From: Pseudomonas paralcaligenes
GTDB taxonomy: Bacteria > Pseudomonadota > Gammaproteobacteria > Pseudomonadales > Pseudomonadaceae
Reading direction: 5' to 3'
DNA length: 64,000 bases
Assembly (NCBI RefSeq): GCF_019655855.1
Contig: NZ_BPFX01000022.1
Coordinates: forward strand, 62,001 to 126,000
Within the stretch, counting starts at the first letter, position 1, and the number at the start of each line of letters is the position of its first letter. This document shows positions 54,060 to 64,000 of this stretch, one piece after another. Under the pieces are notes generated by a model. That model saw nothing but the letters and a program-made list of their open reading frames with translations, did not search any database and was not told where the DNA came from. The translations under genes and the position numbers were made by a program.

Positions 54060-54977
54060 ATGAGCGCCAGGCACTTTCTCTCGTTGATGGATTACAGCCC
54101 TCAGGAACTGAGCGGCCTGATCCGTCGAGCCATCGAGCTGAAGGACCTGCGCCGCCGAGGCGTGGCCCACGAGCCGCTGAAAGGCCGCATCCTGGGCATG
54201 ATCTTCGAGAAGGCTTCCACCCGCACCCGCCTGTCCTTCGAGGCCGGCATGATCCAGCTCGGCGGCCAGGCCATCTTCCTGTCTCCGCGCGACACCCAGC
54301 TCGGCCGCGGCGAGCCGATCGGCGACACCGCCATCGTCATGTCGAGCATGCTCGACGCGGTGATGATCCGTACCTACGCCCACAGCAACCTCACCGAGTT
54401 CGCCGCCCACAGCGCGGTGCCGGTGATCAACGGCCTGTCCGACGACCTGCACCCCTGCCAGCTGCTGGCCGACATGCAGACCTTCGAGGAGGCGCGCGGC
54501 GCCATCGCCGGCAAGACCGTGGCCTGGGTCGGCGACGGCAACAACATGTGCAACACCTACCTGGAGGCGGCCGTGCGCTTCGACTTCCAGCTGCGCATCG
54601 CCTGCCCCGAGGGCTACGAGCCCAAGGCCGAGTTCCTCGCCCTGGCCGGCAACCGCGCGCGCATCGTGCGTGACCCGCGCGAGGCGGTGGCCGGCGCCCA
54701 TCTGGTGAGCACCGACGTGTGGACCTCCATGGGCCAGGAAGAGGAAAGCGCCAAGCGCCTGCGCCTGTTCGCCCCCTACCAGGTCAACCGCGCGCTGCTC
54801 GACGCCGCCGCGGACGACGTGATCTTCCTCCACTGCCTGCCGGCCCACCGCGGCGAGGAGATCAGCGAGGACCTGCTGGACGACCCGCGCTCGCTGGCCT
54901 GGCAGCAGGCCGAGAACCGCCTGCATGCGCAGAAGGCGCTGCTGGAGCTGCTGGTCGCCCCGGGATACCGCCCATGA
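54060..54977 (+). CDS. argF: Ornithine carbamoyltransferase (anabolic) ArgF
   Basis: A 305-residue enzyme. The carbamoyl-phosphate loop STRTR is at residues 53-57, HPCQLLADM and the ornithine SMG-loop (WTSMGQEEE) are present, and HCLP is at 258-261. It makes citrulline from ornithine and carbamoyl phosphate. The start ATG 54060 (MSARHFLSL) gives the standard length. The stop overlaps the ATG of the ABC ATPase gene by 4 nt, an arrangement I recall for P. aeruginosa argF. Confidence 0.94.
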   Translation: MSARHFLSLMDYSPQELSGLIRRAIELKDLRRRGVAHEPLKGRILGMIFEKASTRTRLSFEAGMIQLGGQAIFLSPRDTQLGRGEPIGDTAIVMSSMLDAVMIRTYAHSNLTEFAAHSAVPVINGLSDDLHPCQLLADMQTFEEARGAIAGKTVAWVGDGNNMCNTYLEAAVRFDFQLRIACPEGYEPKAEFLALAGNRARIVRDPREAVAGAHLVSTDVWTSMGQEEESAKRLRLFAPYQVNRALLDAAADDVIFLHCLPAHRGEEISEDLLDDPRSLAWQQAENRLHAQKALLELLVAPGYRP

Positions 54978-56077
54978 GCCAGGTGCTGCTGTCGCTGCGC
55001 GGCCTCGCCTGCGGCTATCAGGACCACCGCGTGGTGCAGACCCTCAACCTGCACCTCAACGCCGGCGACATCGGCTGCCTGCTCGGCCCTTCGGGCTGCG
55101 GCAAGACCACCACCCTGCGCGCCATCGCCGGCTTCGAGCCGGTGCAAGAAGGCGAGATCGAGCTGGCCGGCGAGGTGATCTCCCGCCCCGGCTTCACCCT
55201 CGCCCCCGAGAAGCGCCGCATCGGCATGGTGTTCCAGGACTACGCCCTGTTCCCCCACCTGACCGTGGCGGAGAACGTGGCCTTCGGCATCCGCAAGCAC
55301 CCGCAGCGCGAGGCGGTGGTGGCCGAGTTGCTGGAGCTGGTCAAGCTCACAAGCCTCGGCAAGCGCTACCCACACGAGCTGTCCGGCGGCCAGCAGCAGC
55401 GCGTCTCCCTGGCCCGCGCCCTGGCGCCGGAACCGCAGCTGCTGCTGCTCGACGAGCCCTTCTCCAACCTCGACGGTGAACTACGCCGGCGCCTCAGCCA
55501 CGAGGTGCGCGACATCCTCAAAGCGCGCGGCACCAGCGCCATCCTGGTCACCCACGACCAGGAAGAGGCCTTCGCCGTCAGCGACCAGGTCGGCGTGTTC
55601 AACAAGGGCCGCCTGGAGCAGTGGGACACCCCCTTCAACCTCTACCACGAGCCGGCCACGCCCTTCGTCGCCAGCTTCGTCGGCCAGGGCTACTTCATCC
55701 GCGGCCAGTTGCAGAGCCCCGACACGGTACAGACCGAACTCGGTGTGATCCGCGGCAACCGCGCCTACCAGTGGTCGGAAGGCAGCGCGGTGGACGTGCT
55801 GCTGCGCCCGGACGACATCGTGCCGGCGGCGGACAGCGGCCTGCACGCCCAGGTGGTCGGCAAGACCTTCCTCGGCGCCGCCACCCTGTACCGCCTGCAG
55901 CTGCCCACCGGCACCCAGCTCGAAGCCATCTTCCCCAGCCACGCCGACCACCTGCCGGGACAGCAGGTGGGCATCCGCATCGCCGCCGAGCATCTGGTGG
56001 TGTTCGCCGCCCAGGGCAGCGTGGCGGCCCAGGTCAACCTGGCGGAATCCGGCGTGCGCCGCTACAGCGGTAACTGA
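54974..56077 (+). CDS. ABC transporter ATP-binding protein (FbpC/PotA-type)
   Basis: A 367-residue ATPase. Walker [10 protein letters not shown] at residues 38-46, Q-loop VFQDYALFP, signature LSGGQQQR, Walker B LLLLDEP and switch VTHDQEEAF are followed by a C-terminal TOBE-like regulatory domain (about 275-355, [11 protein letters not shown]). Such proteins energise uptake of iron, polyamine or sugar, but no permease or binding-protein gene lies beside it. Translation is coupled to argF. Confidence 0.88.
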   Translation: MSQVLLSLRGLACGYQDHRVVQTLNLHLNAGDIGCLLGPSGCGKTTTLRAIAGFEPVQEGEIELAGEVISRPGFTLAPEKRRIGMVFQDYALFPHLTVAENVAFGIRKHPQREAVVAELLELVKLTSLGKRYPHELSGGQQQRVSLARALAPEPQLLLLDEPFSNLDGELRRRLSHEVRDILKARGTSAILVTHDQEEAFAVSDQVGVFNKGRLEQWDTPFNLYHEPATPFVASFVGQGYFIRGQLQSPDTVQTELGVIRGNRAYQWSEGSAVDVLLRPDDIVPAADSGLHAQVVGKTFLGAATLYRLQLPTGTQLEAIFPSHADHLPGQQVGIRIAAEHLVVFAAQGSVAAQVNLAESGVRRYSGN

Positions 56078-56103
56078 GGCCCGGCTATCGCTGTGCGGCG
56101 GCC

Positions 56104-56156
56104 GTAGGGCGGGTGCAACCCGCGCAGATCGAGCACGCGGGTTTCACCCGCCCTAC
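56104..56156. repeat. 21-bp inverted repeat element (copy 1)
   Basis: Arms 56104-56124 and 56136-56156 match at 20 of 21 positions, with core TAGGGCGGGTG...AACCCGCG. The left arm is identical to the complement of the right arm of the copy at 62055-62075. The right arm supplies the stop codon of the phzF-like gene. Confidence 0.8.
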
Positions 56157-56932
56157 AGGAACAACTTGCCGCTGGCGACCAGCACGGCGTGGCCGGCGAT
56201 CTTCACCCGCTCGCCCAGCAGCGTGCAGTGCAGCTCGCCACCCCGCGCCGAGCACTGGAAGGCGCTCAGCTCCGTCTTGCCGAGCTGCTCCGCCCAATAA
56301 GGTACGAGGCCGCAGTGGGTGGAACCGGTGACCGGGTCCTCGTCGATGCCGATGCCCGGCGCGAAGTAGCGCGAGACGAAATCGTGCCGCTCGCCCGGCG
56401 CGGTGACGATCACGCCCAGCCCCGGCAATCGCGCCAGCGCCGTCAGGTCCGGGGTGCAGGCGCGCACCGCCGCCTCCGACTCCAGCACCGCCAGCAGCTC
56501 CTTGCCCAGGCGCACGGCCTGCACCGGCTGGCCGAGGATCGTCGCCAGTTCGCTCTCCATGGCCGCCGGCTCCATCGTCATGGCCGGGAAGTCCAGCACC
56601 AGCCGGCCGGCCTCGCGGGTCACCGCCAGCGCGCCGGACTGGCAGACGAAATCCAGCCGTTCGCCCGGCTCGTCATACAGGGCGAACAGCGCATGGGCGC
56701 TGGCCAGGGTGGCATGGCCGCACAGCGGCACCTCGCAGGCCGGGGTGAACCAGCGGATTCGCCAGGCGGCGCCCTCGCGCACCACGAAGGCGGTCTCGGC
56801 CTGGTTGTGCTCGGCGGCGATGCGCTGCATCAGCGCCTCGTCCAGCCAGGCATCCAGGCGGTAGACCACGGCCGGATTGCCATGGAAGGGCCGGTCGGTG
56901 AAGGCGTCGATCTGGTGGAATTCGAGGGACAT
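56153..56932 (-). CDS. PhzF-family protein
   Basis: A 259-residue PhzF/diaminopimelate-epimerase-fold protein. FHQIDAFTDRPFHGNPAVV at the N-terminus, the catalytic-type glutamate E46 in HNQAETAFV, VPLCGHATLASAHAL and GIDEDPVTGSTHCGLVPYW are the conserved blocks. Family members isomerise small cyclic or amino-acid-like compounds; most are of unknown substrate. The TAG stop lies inside the adjacent repeat element, which suggests the repeat inserted at or close to the gene end. Confidence 0.85.
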   Translation of the reverse strand: MSLEFHQIDAFTDRPFHGNPAVVYRLDAWLDEALMQRIAAEHNQAETAFVVREGAAWRIRWFTPACEVPLCGHATLASAHALFALYDEPGERLDFVCQSGALAVTREAGRLVLDFPAMTMEPAAMESELATILGQPVQAVRLGKELLAVLESEAAVRACTPDLTALARLPGLGVIVTAPGERHDFVSRYFAPGIGIDEDPVTGSTHCGLVPYWAEQLGKTELSAFQCSARGGELHCTLLGERVKIAGHAVLVASGKLFL

Positions 56933-57012
56933 GCGAGGCTCCTTGTGCGTGAGTCTCCAGCATGCCGGGCACGGGCCGGCATCACCCGATACAGTCGCCG
57001 ACGATTGCGCCG

Positions 57013-57783
57013 TTACAGGTCCACGCCGTAGGCCCGCAGCAACGCCTCCAGGCGGCCGTCGGCGCGGTAGCGCCGCAGGCCCTGCTCGAACAGCTCGACG
57101 TAGCGCGCACTGTCCTCCCGCGCCGGGGAAAAGGCCAGGTAGATCGGCACGTCCGGCTCACGGCAGCCGGCCTCGCGCACCTCGACCGGGCGGCCCCGCG
57201 CGGCCAGGTGCGCCTGCAGCACCCAGCTGTTCTCCAGCACGACATCGAGGCGGCCAACGCGCAGCTTGTTCAGGTTGATCTCCAGCGCGCGGTCGCCGGC
57301 GGCCACCTGCACATGCTGGTCGTCGCGGCGATGGGCTTCGACGTAGGCGTTGATCAGCTCGCCGTAGCTGTAGTCGTTGATCACGCCGAGGCGGATGCCC
57401 GGCAGCGAATCGACCCCGGTGTAGCGCCAGGTCGACGCCGGCAGCGTATAGAAGCAGTTGCGCGACAGCGCCACCGGCGTGTCGGTGAACAGGAAGTCGG
57501 GGGCGTCCTCGCGGCCGGCGCCGACCGCAGCGTTGATCTCGCCGCGACGCACCTGCTGCAGCACCCGCGCCCAGTTGCGCGTCTCGTAGCGCACCTCGAT
57601 ACCGGCCTCGGCGAAGATGTCCCGCGCCAGCTCGACGAAGATGCCCGGCCGTTCGGCATCGGCCGCGCAGTTGATCGGGCACCAGGGATCGGCGGCGATC
57701 ACCAGCGTCTCGCCGCGCGCCGCCAGGGGCGCGCTCAGGCTGGCCAGCAGGGTGATCAGTGCAGGCAGGCGACTTCCAGGCAT
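57013..57783 (-). CDS. Periplasmic solute-binding protein, family 3-like
   Basis: A 256-residue exported protein. The signal peptide is LPALITLLASLSAPLAARG and the mature N-terminus ETLVIAADPWCPINCAADA. GIFVELARDIFAEAGIEVRY, VRRGEINAAVGAGRED and LPGIRLGVINDYSYG are the type-3 binding-fold blocks. It probably binds an amino acid or is a sensor-type relative; no transporter genes flank it. ATG 57783 has GAGG upstream; a GTG at 57822 is a weaker alternative. Confidence 0.75.
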   Translation of the reverse strand: MPGSRLPALITLLASLSAPLAARGETLVIAADPWCPINCAADAERPGIFVELARDIFAEAGIEVRYETRNWARVLQQVRRGEINAAVGAGREDAPDFLFTDTPVALSRNCFYTLPASTWRYTGVDSLPGIRLGVINDYSYGELINAYVEAHRRDDQHVQVAAGDRALEINLNKLRVGRLDVVLENSWVLQAHLAARGRPVEVREAGCREPDVPIYLAFSPAREDSARYVELFEQGLRRYRADGRLEALLRAYGVDL

Positions 57784-57824
57784 GCGACGACCTCGCGCAG
57801 GGAACCGATGCACTTGTATCACCC

Positions 57825-59312
57825 TCAGGCTTCGCTACGCACCCGCTTCACCGCGTCCAGCCAGCCGGCGTAGAGGCGGTCGCGGTGGGCGCCGGCCATG
57901 CGCGGGGCGAACGGCTGCTCGCGGTGCCAGTGGCCGGCGATCTCGTCCAGGTCGCGGTACAGCCCGGCCTGCAGGCCGGCCAGGTAGGCCACGCCAAGGG
58001 CGGTGGTCTCGGTGACCACCGGGCGCTCCACCGGCACGCCGAGGATGTCGGCGAGGAACTGCATAACCCAGTTGTTGACCACCATGCCGCCGTCCACGCG
58101 CAGCGCGCTGGGCTCGGCGGCGCCGTCCTGGCGCATCGCCTCGAGCAGGTCGCGGGTCTGGTAGCACACCGACTGCAGGCCGGCGGTGACGATCTCCTTG
58201 ATCCCGGTGTCGCGGGTCAGGCCGAAGATGGCGCCGCGCGCCTTGGGGTCCCAGTACGGCGCGCCGAGGCCGGTGAAGGCCGGCACCAGATACACCCCGC
58301 AGGCGTCGCCGGTCTGCTCGGCCAGGGCCTCGCTGTCGCGGGCGTGGCCGATCAGCTTGATGCCGTCGCGCAGCCACTGCACGGCGGCGCCGGCGACGAA
58401 GATGCTGCCCTCCACCGCGTAGGTGACCTTGCCGTTCAGCCGGTAGCCGACGGTGGTCAGCAGACGGTTGCGCGAGCGCACCGGGGTATCGCCGGTGTTC
58501 TGGATCATGAAGCAGCCGGTGCCATAGGTGCTCTTGACCATGCCGGGACTGAAGCAGGCCTGGCCGATCAGCGCCGCCTGCTGGTCGCCGGCCATGCCCA
58601 GCACCGGGATGGCGGCGCCGAGCAGGCCCGGCTCGGTGGTGCCGAACTCGGCGGCGCAGTCGAGCACCTCCGGCAGCAGGCTGCGCGGAATGTCGAACAG
58701 CGCCAGCAGCTCGTCGTCCCAGCGCTGCTCGTGGATGTTGAACAGCAGGGTGCGCGAGGCGTTGCTGGCGTCGGTGCGGTGCGCCTTGCCGCCGGTCAGG
58801 CGCCACAGCAGGAAGCTGTCCACGGTGCCGAAGCGCAGTTCGCCGCGCGCCGCGCGCTCGCGGGCGCCGGGCACCTGGTCGAGAATCCAGCGCAGCTTGG
58901 TGGCGGAGAAATAGGGGTCGATCAGCAGGCCAGTCTTGTCCGTCACCCGCGCCTCGTGGCCGGCCTCCTTGAGCCCGGCGCAGTAGTCGGCGGTACGCCG
59001 GTCCTGCCAGACGATGGCCGGGTGGATCGGCGTGCCGGTGGCCGCGTCCCACACCAGGGTGGTCTCGCGCTGGTTGGTGATGCCGATGGCCAGCACCTCC
59101 TCGGCCTTCAGCCCCTTGCTGGCCAGCGCCTCGCGGCACACCTCCAGGGTGCTCAGCCAGATTTCCTCGGCGTCGTGCTCGACCCAGCCGTCCTGCGGGA
59201 AGTACTGCTTGAACTCGCGTTGCGCGCTGGCCAGCGGCAGGCCCTGGGCGCTGAAGACGATGGCGCGGGAGCTGGTGGTGCCCTGGTCGATGGCCAGGAG
59301 GTACTGGGTCAT
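57825..59312 (-). CDS. glpK: Glycerol kinase
   Basis: A 495-residue Glp[21 protein letters not shown] opens the protein, then [27 protein letters not shown] and the glycerol-binding [18 protein letters not shown]. The C-terminus has [20 protein letters not shown]. It phosphorylates glycerol to sn-glycerol-3-P. AAGGAAGC precedes the ATG. No glpF lies upstream on this strand; the neighbour is the DUF7832-like gene. Confidence 0.95.
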   Translation of the reverse strand: MTQYLLAIDQGTTSSRAIVFSAQGLPLASAQREFKQYFPQDGWVEHDAEEIWLSTLEVCREALASKGLKAEEVLAIGITNQRETTLVWDAATGTPIHPAIVWQDRRTADYCAGLKEAGHEARVTDKTGLLIDPYFSATKLRWILDQVPGARERAARGELRFGTVDSFLLWRLTGGKAHRTDASNASRTLLFNIHEQRWDDELLALFDIPRSLLPEVLDCAAEFGTTEPGLLGAAIPVLGMAGDQQAALIGQACFSPGMVKSTYGTGCFMIQNTGDTPVRSRNRLLTTVGYRLNGKVTYAVEGSIFVAGAAVQWLRDGIKLIGHARDSEALAEQTGDACGVYLVPAFTGLGAPYWDPKARGAIFGLTRDTGIKEIVTAGLQSVCYQTRDLLEAMRQDGAAEPSALRVDGGMVVNNWVMQFLADILGVPVERPVVTETTALGVAYLAGLQAGLYRDLDEIAGHWHREQPFAPRMAGAHRDRLYAGWLDAVKRVRSEA

Positions 59313-59367
59313 GGCGTCTTGCTTCCTTGTTCTACTTGTAATCGGGTTGTCGGCACGACGGGCCGCC

Positions 59368-60567
59368 TCAGCTCTCGCCTGTCCGGGCAGGCAGCGCCAG
59401 CCCCTGGGCGAAGGCCAGCTTGATGCGGTGCTCGTCGGAATAGGCGGACATGTTCCAGAGGATTTCCTCGCCCGCCTGGAGCCGGGCGAAGGTCTTGGCG
59501 ATGTTGCCGCGCCACGGTCCGGGACGGCTCGCGTAGTAGTGCTCGAAGAAGCGCTGGGCCTGTTCTCGGCTGCCGTAGCACAGCATGAAGGCCATCGGCG
59601 TGGCCTCGGGCTGGCACACGCCGGTGAAGCCGGCACCATGGGCGGCCAGGTGCTCCAGTGCACGCTCGCGGTCACCGAACAGCTCGAACAGCGGCAGCAG
59701 GTATTGCGCGATCGCCTCGCGCATCTCCCGCACAGATTGCGCCAGGGAGACGCCGGAGACCTGCCAGACGATGACCCTGGCGGCCTTCTCCGGCCGACGC
59801 AGCGAGCCGAACAGCAGGTAGCCGTCGCAGTGACTGTTGCCGGTGATCTCCTGCAGCCACGGCTTGAGCCGCTTGCTGGAGATGCGCACGTTCACCGTCA
59901 TCTGCACGTTGGCGCGGGTGTTGTAGCGCTCCGTCTCGAAGTCGACCTCGAACAGCGTGTCGCGGTCGGCCGCCGTTTTCTTCCACAGCGTACCGTGCTT
60001 GTTGGGCTTGAAGCCCTGCGCCACCAACACTTCGCCGACCTCGGCGCAGGCGCGCAGGAACTGCGCCTTCGGGTCGAGCGTGCGGTTGGCGTCGTCCTCG
60101 CGCCAGAGGCGCCACTGGGCTAGGCGCTGGTCGAGCATCGCCCGCACCCGCTCGAAGTTCTCCCAGGTGTTCTCGACGTGGTAGGTGCTCTCGTATTCGA
60201 AGCCGTGGGCCTCGGCGTGGCGGTTGAACAGGTCGCAGTAATCGCCCAGGTAGTCGCCGTGCTGCCGGGCGAACGGCGATTCGTCGCCTGTGCTGTAGTA
60301 GTCGATGGCGAAGGCGTTGCCTTCCTCGTTCAGGTCCTCGTCCCAGAACTTGCTGTCGCAGGCCCGCAACAGGAACTCCAGGCCAGTGATCTCGCGCCGC
60401 TGCAGCGCGGCCAGCAGGTCCGCCGAGTCCTCGCGGTGAACCTCCCCCGCCATGCCCTGGCCAAAGGCCCAGGCCAGGAACATGCCGATATGGATGCCGC
60501 CGTTCTCCTCCGGCAGGCCCGCCGGATAGTCGCCGCCGGAATGCCAGTCGATCCTGTCGTACGCCAT
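59368..60567 (-). CDS. DUF7832/DUF4304-type protein
   Basis: A 399-residue soluble protein. The N-terminal 110 residues fit the DUF7832 pattern ([47 protein letters not shown]), and the region after about 165 fits DUF4304 ([27 protein letters not shown]). There is no signal peptide. The two-domain combination may act in stress or toxin-related settings, but the function is not known to me. It sits 55 nt upstream of glpK on the same strand, so read-through is likely. Confidence 0.6.
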   Translation of the reverse strand: MAYDRIDWHSGGDYPAGLPEENGGIHIGMFLAWAFGQGMAGEVHREDSADLLAALQRREITGLEFLLRACDSKFWDEDLNEEGNAFAIDYYSTGDESPFARQHGDYLGDYCDLFNRHAEAHGFEYESTYHVENTWENFERVRAMLDQRLAQWRLWREDDANRTLDPKAQFLRACAEVGEVLVAQGFKPNKHGTLWKKTAADRDTLFEVDFETERYNTRANVQMTVNVRISSKRLKPWLQEITGNSHCDGYLLFGSLRRPEKAARVIVWQVSGVSLAQSVREMREAIAQYLLPLFELFGDRERALEHLAAHGAGFTGVCQPEATPMAFMLCYGSREQAQRFFEHYYASRPGPWRGNIAKTFARLQAGEEILWNMSAYSDEHRIKLAFAQGLALPARTGES

Positions 60568-60599
60568 GCTGTCCTCCTTCCCTGGTGGTGATCGGCCGC

Positions 60600-61070
60600 T
60601 CAGGGCCGGCCGATGTCGGCGAAGCTCGCCTGGGTGTGCTGGGCCAGCACCTCGGCCGCCAGCTCCACCTCCAGGCCGCGTCGGCCGGCGCTGACATGGA
60701 TGGTCGGGTAGCGCCGGGCGCTCTCGTCGATGAAGGTGCGCAGGCGCTTCTTCTGCCCCAGCGGGCTGATGCCGCCCACCAGGTAGCCGGTGCTGCGCTG
60801 GGCCTGCTGCGGGTCGGCCATGTCGGCCTTCTTGGCGCCGGCGGCGTGGGCCAGGGCCTTGAGGTCGAGGCTGCCGGCCACCGGCACCACCGCCACCAGC
60901 AGCTCGCCCTTCTCGGTGGCGGCGAGCAGCGTCTTGAACACCTGCGCCGGGTCCAGGCCGAGCTTCTCGGCGGCCTCCAGGCCATAGGAGGCGGACTTGG
61001 GGTCGTGATGGTAGCTGTGCACCTTGTGCTCGGCCTTGGCCTTTTTCAGCAGATCGATGGCGGGCGTCAT
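60600..61070 (-). CDS. ybaK: Cys-tRNA(Pro)/Cys-tRNA(Cys) deacylase YbaK
   Basis: A 156-residue YbaK/EbsC protein. [40 protein letters not shown] and [20 protein letters not shown] are the conserved blocks, and the family's catalytic-type lysine lies in QVFKTL. It hydrolyses mischarged Cys-tRNA(Pro). It is divergent from glpR across 180 bp. Confidence 0.9.
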   Translation of the reverse strand: MTPAIDLLKKAKAEHKVHSYHHDPKSASYGLEAAEKLGLDPAQVFKTLLAATEKGELLVAVVPVAGSLDLKALAHAAGAKKADMADPQQAQRSTGYLVGGISPLGQKKRLRTFIDESARRYPTIHVSAGRRGLEVELAAEVLAQHTQASFADIGRP

Positions 61071-61250
61071 GTTCGAATGTGAAAATCCCAGTCGGAATTC
61101 GCGTACCTTAGCGGAAAAAACCGTCGGGAGCAGTTTTTAACCTCGCCTTGCGACGGCCCGCAAGAGGCGCCGTCACGAGCGGCAGGCAATGACGGTCGCC
61201 TGCGGCCGGCAGCTCGCTATAATCGCCCGACCCACTCCGAAGGACAGCCC

Positions 61251-62009
61251 ATGAGCCTCCCGCCCCGCCAGCAGAGCATCCTCGAACGCGCCCGCGAACG
61301 CGGCTACGTCAGCATCGACGAGCTGGCCCAGGCCTTCGCCGTAACCCCGCAGACCATCCGCCGCGACATCAACCAGCTCGCCGAACAAGGGCTGTTGCGC
61401 CGCACCCACGGCGGCGCAGCGAGCGAGGCGTCGAGCATCCAGAACACCGCCTACGCCATGCGCGCCGGGCAGATGCGCGACGAAAAGCAGCGCATCGCCG
61501 AGGCCGTCGCCGCAGCCATTCCCGACCACGCCTCGCTGTTCATCAACATCGGCACCACCACCGAGGCCATCGCCCGCGCGCTGCTCGGGCACAAGCACCT
61601 CAAGGTGATCACCAACAATCTGCACGTGGCCGCCACCCTGGCCGACAAGGCCGACTTCGAGGTGCTGGTGGCCGGCGGCAGCGTGCGCGCCGACGGCGGC
61701 GTGGTGGGCCAGACGGCGGTGGACTTCATCCAGCAGTTCAAGGTCGACTTCGCCGTGGTCGGCATCAGCGGCATCGACGAGGACGGCAGCCTGCTGGACT
61801 TCGACTACCAGGAAGTGCGCGTCTCCCAGGCGATCATCGACAACGCCCGGCAGGTGCTGCTGGCCGCCGACTCCAGCAAGTTCGGGCGCAACGCGGTGGT
61901 GCGCCTGGGCGCCATCACCCTGGTCGACCACCTCTACACCGACGCCCCGCCCGCCCCCGCCATCGCCCAACTGCTGGCCGAGCAGCAGATTCGCCTGCAT
62001 ATCGTCTGA
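61251..62009 (+). CDS. glpR: DeoR-family glycerol-3-phosphate repressor
   Basis: A 252-residue DeoR repressor. The N-terminal HTH is [20 protein letters not shown] and [20 protein letters not shown] with THGGA. The sugar-phosphate-binding domain includes [30 protein letters not shown] and [16 protein letters not shown]. Its place beside glpK and glpD identifies it as GlpR. A repeat element separates it from glpD. Confidence 0.92.
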   Translation: MSLPPRQQSILERARERGYVSIDELAQAFAVTPQTIRRDINQLAEQGLLRRTHGGAASEASSIQNTAYAMRAGQMRDEKQRIAEAVAAAIPDHASLFINIGTTTEAIARALLGHKHLKVITNNLHVAATLADKADFEVLVAGGSVRADGGVVGQTAVDFIQQFKVDFAVVGISGIDEDGSLLDFDYQEVRVSQAIIDNARQVLLAADSSKFGRNAVVRLGAITLVDHLYTDAPPAPAIAQLLAEQQIRLHIV

Positions 62010-62011
62010 AC

Positions 62012-62075
62012 GCAGGGCGGGCGCAACCCGCGCGGTCCCTGCCTCCGATGCACACGCGGGTTGCACCCGCCCTAC
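62012..62075. repeat. 21-bp inverted repeat element (copy 2)
   Basis: Arms 62012-62032 and 62055-62075 with core AGGGCGGG.GCAACCCGCG. It is the same family as 56104-56156 and lies in the glpR-glpD gap. Confidence 0.8.
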
Positions 62076-62125
62076 TCCCACTTGCCGACGTCCGGGCTGG
62101 CGGAAGCGCGCTGGTTCGGCTAGGC

Positions 62126-62160
62126 TATTTTCGGAAACGAACATTCAATTTCGAATTCAA
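62126..62160. promoter_or_regulatory. Putative GlpR operator before glpD
   Basis: ATTTTCGGAAACGAACATT contains TTCG-GAAA-CGAA, and TTTCGAATTC follows. AT-rich TTCG/CGAA repeats are typical of GlpR-type DeoR operators. The region is 17-51 nt before the glpD start. Confidence 0.5.
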
Positions 62161-62176
62161 ACACAGGTGCCTCGCC

Positions 62177-63718
62177 ATGCCGCACAGCCAGACGCCCCCC
62201 ATCGCCGAAATCTACGACCTGGCCGTGGTCGGCGGCGGCATCAACGGCGCCGGCATCGCCGCCGACGCGGCCGGGCGCGGCCTGTCGGTGTTCCTCTGCG
62301 AACGCGACGACCTGGCCAGTCACACCTCGTCGGCCAGCAGCAAACTGATTCACGGTGGCCTGCGCTACCTGGAACACCACGAATTCCGCCTGGTACGCGA
62401 GGCGCTGGCCGAGCGCGAGGTACTGCTGGCCAAGGCGCCGCACATCGTCAAGCCGATGCGCTTCATCCTGCCGCACCGCCCGCACCTACGCCCCGCCTGG
62501 ATGATCCGCGCCGGCCTGTTCCTCTACGACCACCTGGGCAAGCGCGAGAAGCTGCCGGGCTCCCACGGCGTGCGCTTCGGCGCCGGCAGCCCGCTGCGCG
62601 CGGAGATGGTGCGCGGTTTCGAATATTCCGACTGCTGGGTGGACGATGCCCGCCTGGTGGTGCTCAACGCCATGGCCGCCCGCGAACGGCGCGCTCATAT
62701 ACACACTCGCACCCGCTGCGTCAGCGCCCGGCGCAGCAAGGGCCTGTGGCACCTGCACCTGGAGCGCGCCGACGGCAGCCTGTTCTCGATCCGCGCGCGC
62801 GCCCTGGTCAACGCCGCCGGCCCCTGGGTGGCGCGCTTCCTCGGCGAAGACCTGAAGCAGAAGGCACCCTACGGCATCCGCCTGATCCAGGGCAGCCACA
62901 TCGTGGTGCCGCGCCTGCACGATCAGGACAAGGCCTACATCCTGCAGAACGAGGACCAGCGCATCGTCTTCGTCATCCCCTGGCTGGAGCGCTTCAGCCT
63001 GATCGGCACCACCGACCGCGAATTCACCGGCGACCCGGCGCGGGTGACGATCAGCGACGAGGAAACCGACTACCTGCTGGCCGTGGTCAACGCCCACTTC
63101 AAGCGTCAGCTGGGCCGCGCCGACATTCTGCACAGCTATTCCGGCGTGCGCCCGTTGTGCGACGACGAATCCGACATGCCCTCGGCGATCACCCGCGACT
63201 ACACCCTGTCGCTGGCCGGCGCCCCCGGCGAGGCGCCGCTGCTGTCGGTGTTCGGCGGCAAGCTGACCACCTACCGCAAGCTCGCCGAGTCGGCCATGAC
63301 TCTGCTGGCACCGGCCTTCCCCCGCCTCGGCCCGGCCTGGACCGCCCAGGCGCCGCTACCCGGCGGCGAGGACATGACCAGCCGCGAGGCGCTGACGGAA
63401 AAACTGATCGCCCGCTTCGGCTGGCTCGACCGCGATCTGGCCCGGCGCTGGGCCGCCACCTACGGCAGCCGCGCCTGGCGCCTGCTGGAAGGCGTGCGCC
63501 AGCAGGGCGACCTGGGCGAGCATCTGGGCGCCGGCCTCTACACCCGCGAAGTGGACTATCTGCGCCGCGAGGAATGGGCGCAGGAGGCCGAGGACATCCT
63601 CTGGCGTCGCACCAAGCTCGGCCTGTTCATGACACCCGGCCAGCAGGCGCGCCTGCGCGACTACCTGCACGGCAGCCAGCCGGCGCCGCAGCCGGTCATC
63701 CAGGCCGCTTCGCTCTAG
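62177..63718 (+). CDS. glpD: Aerobic glycerol-3-phosphate dehydrogenase
   Basis: A 513-residue GlpD. FAD motif [19 protein letters not shown], then [20 protein letters not shown] and [27 protein letters not shown] and [15 protein letters not shown]. It oxidises glycerol-3-P to DHAP, passing electrons to quinones at the inner membrane. The ATG 62177 (MPHSQTPPI) gives the usual length. Compared with the GlpD-like protein at 1977-3563, its conserved blocks are more orthodox. Confidence 0.95.
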   Translation: MPHSQTPPIAEIYDLAVVGGGINGAGIAADAAGRGLSVFLCERDDLASHTSSASSKLIHGGLRYLEHHEFRLVREALAEREVLLAKAPHIVKPMRFILPHRPHLRPAWMIRAGLFLYDHLGKREKLPGSHGVRFGAGSPLRAEMVRGFEYSDCWVDDARLVVLNAMAARERRAHIHTRTRCVSARRSKGLWHLHLERADGSLFSIRARALVNAAGPWVARFLGEDLKQKAPYGIRLIQGSHIVVPRLHDQDKAYILQNEDQRIVFVIPWLERFSLIGTTDREFTGDPARVTISDEETDYLLAVVNAHFKRQLGRADILHSYSGVRPLCDDESDMPSAITRDYTLSLAGAPGEAPLLSVFGGKLTTYRKLAESAMTLLAPAFPRLGPAWTAQAPLPGGEDMTSREALTEKLIARFGWLDRDLARRWAATYGSRAWRLLEGVRQQGDLGEHLGAGLYTREVDYLRREEWAQEAEDILWRRTKLGLFMTPGQQARLRDYLHGSQPAPQPVIQAASL

Positions 63719-64000
63719 AGGCTCGATGCCGCCGGGCTGTACGGTTCCAGGTGGGCCAGTTGGGTGTCGTCCAGGCGATGTGCCTGCAGGTGCGGCAGCA
63801 CGGCGGCCAGCAACGGTTCGCGGAAGGCGCTCTGGAAGCGGTGTGCCAGTCCCGGGATCAGGCGCAGCTGGCTGCCACGGATATGTGCGGCCACGTGCAC
63901 CCCGTGCATCACCGGCAGCAGCGGATCGGCCGTGCCATGCACCACCAGGGTCGGCACCCGCAGGCGGTTGAGCATCTCCACCCGGCTCGGCTCGGCGAGA
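63715..64000 (-). CDS. Alpha/beta hydrolase, partial (N-terminus beyond window)
   Basis: Only the last 94 codons are visible. [20 protein letters not shown] holds the acid residue (D in TADPLLP) and IPGLAHRFQ the catalytic histidine of an alpha/beta hydrolase. The C-terminus is a helical tail ending YSPAASSL. It overlaps the glpD end by 4 nt on the opposite strand. Substrate unknown. Confidence 0.75.
   Translation of the reverse strand, partial: LAEPSRVEMLNRLRVPTLVVHGTADPLLPVMHGVHVAAHIRGSQLRLIPGLAHRFQSAFREPLLAAVLPHLQAHRLDDTQLAHLEPYSPAASSL

Overview
The window is about 64 kb of GC-rich gammaproteobacterial DNA. Gene content and order (a psl exopolysaccharide operon, argF followed by an ABC ATPase, glpK/glpR/glpD, divergent metE/metR, a MoeA-MoaB-MobA cluster, a Pseudomonas-type ArgR half-site, REP-like palindromes) point to Pseudomonas sensu lato. 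I cannot name the species from sequence alone.

Layout. (1) 1-6346: a minus-strand cluster, divergent from an AraC-type regulator, encoding an alkyl-DHAP-synthase-like flavoprotein, a GlpD-like dehydrogenase, an FGGY kinase and a YegS-type lipid kinase. It looks like a glycerophosphate or ether-lipid pathway distinct from the ordinary glp genes at the other end of the window. (2) 6395-20739: a psl-like operon in the order pslA-B-C-D-E-F-G-H-I-J-K, preceded by a near-consensus FleQ box. No pslL-O follow. Instead a REP-like palindrome and two acyltransferase-3 genes on the opposite strand come next, then a small secreted protein (23345). (3) 23675-26072: molybdenum cofactor genes moeA, moaB and divergent mobA. 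(4) 26166-26242: tRNA-Pro(CGG), an integration hot spot.

(5) 26243-about 42085: a composite island. It starts with an intact P4-type integrase, then small cargo genes, a two-gene module with a DUF1828 protein, a VasI-like secreted protein, and a minus-strand prophage remnant (terminase-small-like and virion/ejection-like genes, the last truncated and carrying an in-frame amber codon). A second, decayed copy of the att/terminator/integrase start lies at 35387-36083, so two related elements probably inserted in tandem. Beyond it are a DUF2235 (Tle1-like) hydrolase, a lower-GC stretch of relics, and a group of lipoproteins, two of which share a cysteine-containing C-terminal tail.

(6) 42120-52954: core genes resume with a possible minus-strand small RNA, a phosphopantetheinyl transferase, QueH, MetE/MetR, a GST, an OpgC-like membrane protein, a methyltransferase, a monothiol glutaredoxin and a molybdopterin oxidoreductase (a likely client of the cofactor genes). 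(7) 53183-56932: a secreted SGNH hydrolase, argF overlapping an ABC ATPase gene, and a PhzF-like protein. (8) 57013-64000: a periplasmic solute-binding protein, then glpK, a DUF7832/DUF4304-like protein, ybaK, glpR and glpD, and the C-terminal part of an alpha/beta hydrolase at the edge.

The best candidates for something undescribed are the AGPS-like/GlpD-like/FGGY/YegS operon, the two-gene DUF1828 module, the lipoprotein pair with a shared Cys tail, and the candidate small RNA at 42122-42270. All functions are inferred from reading the sequence; no database search was run.
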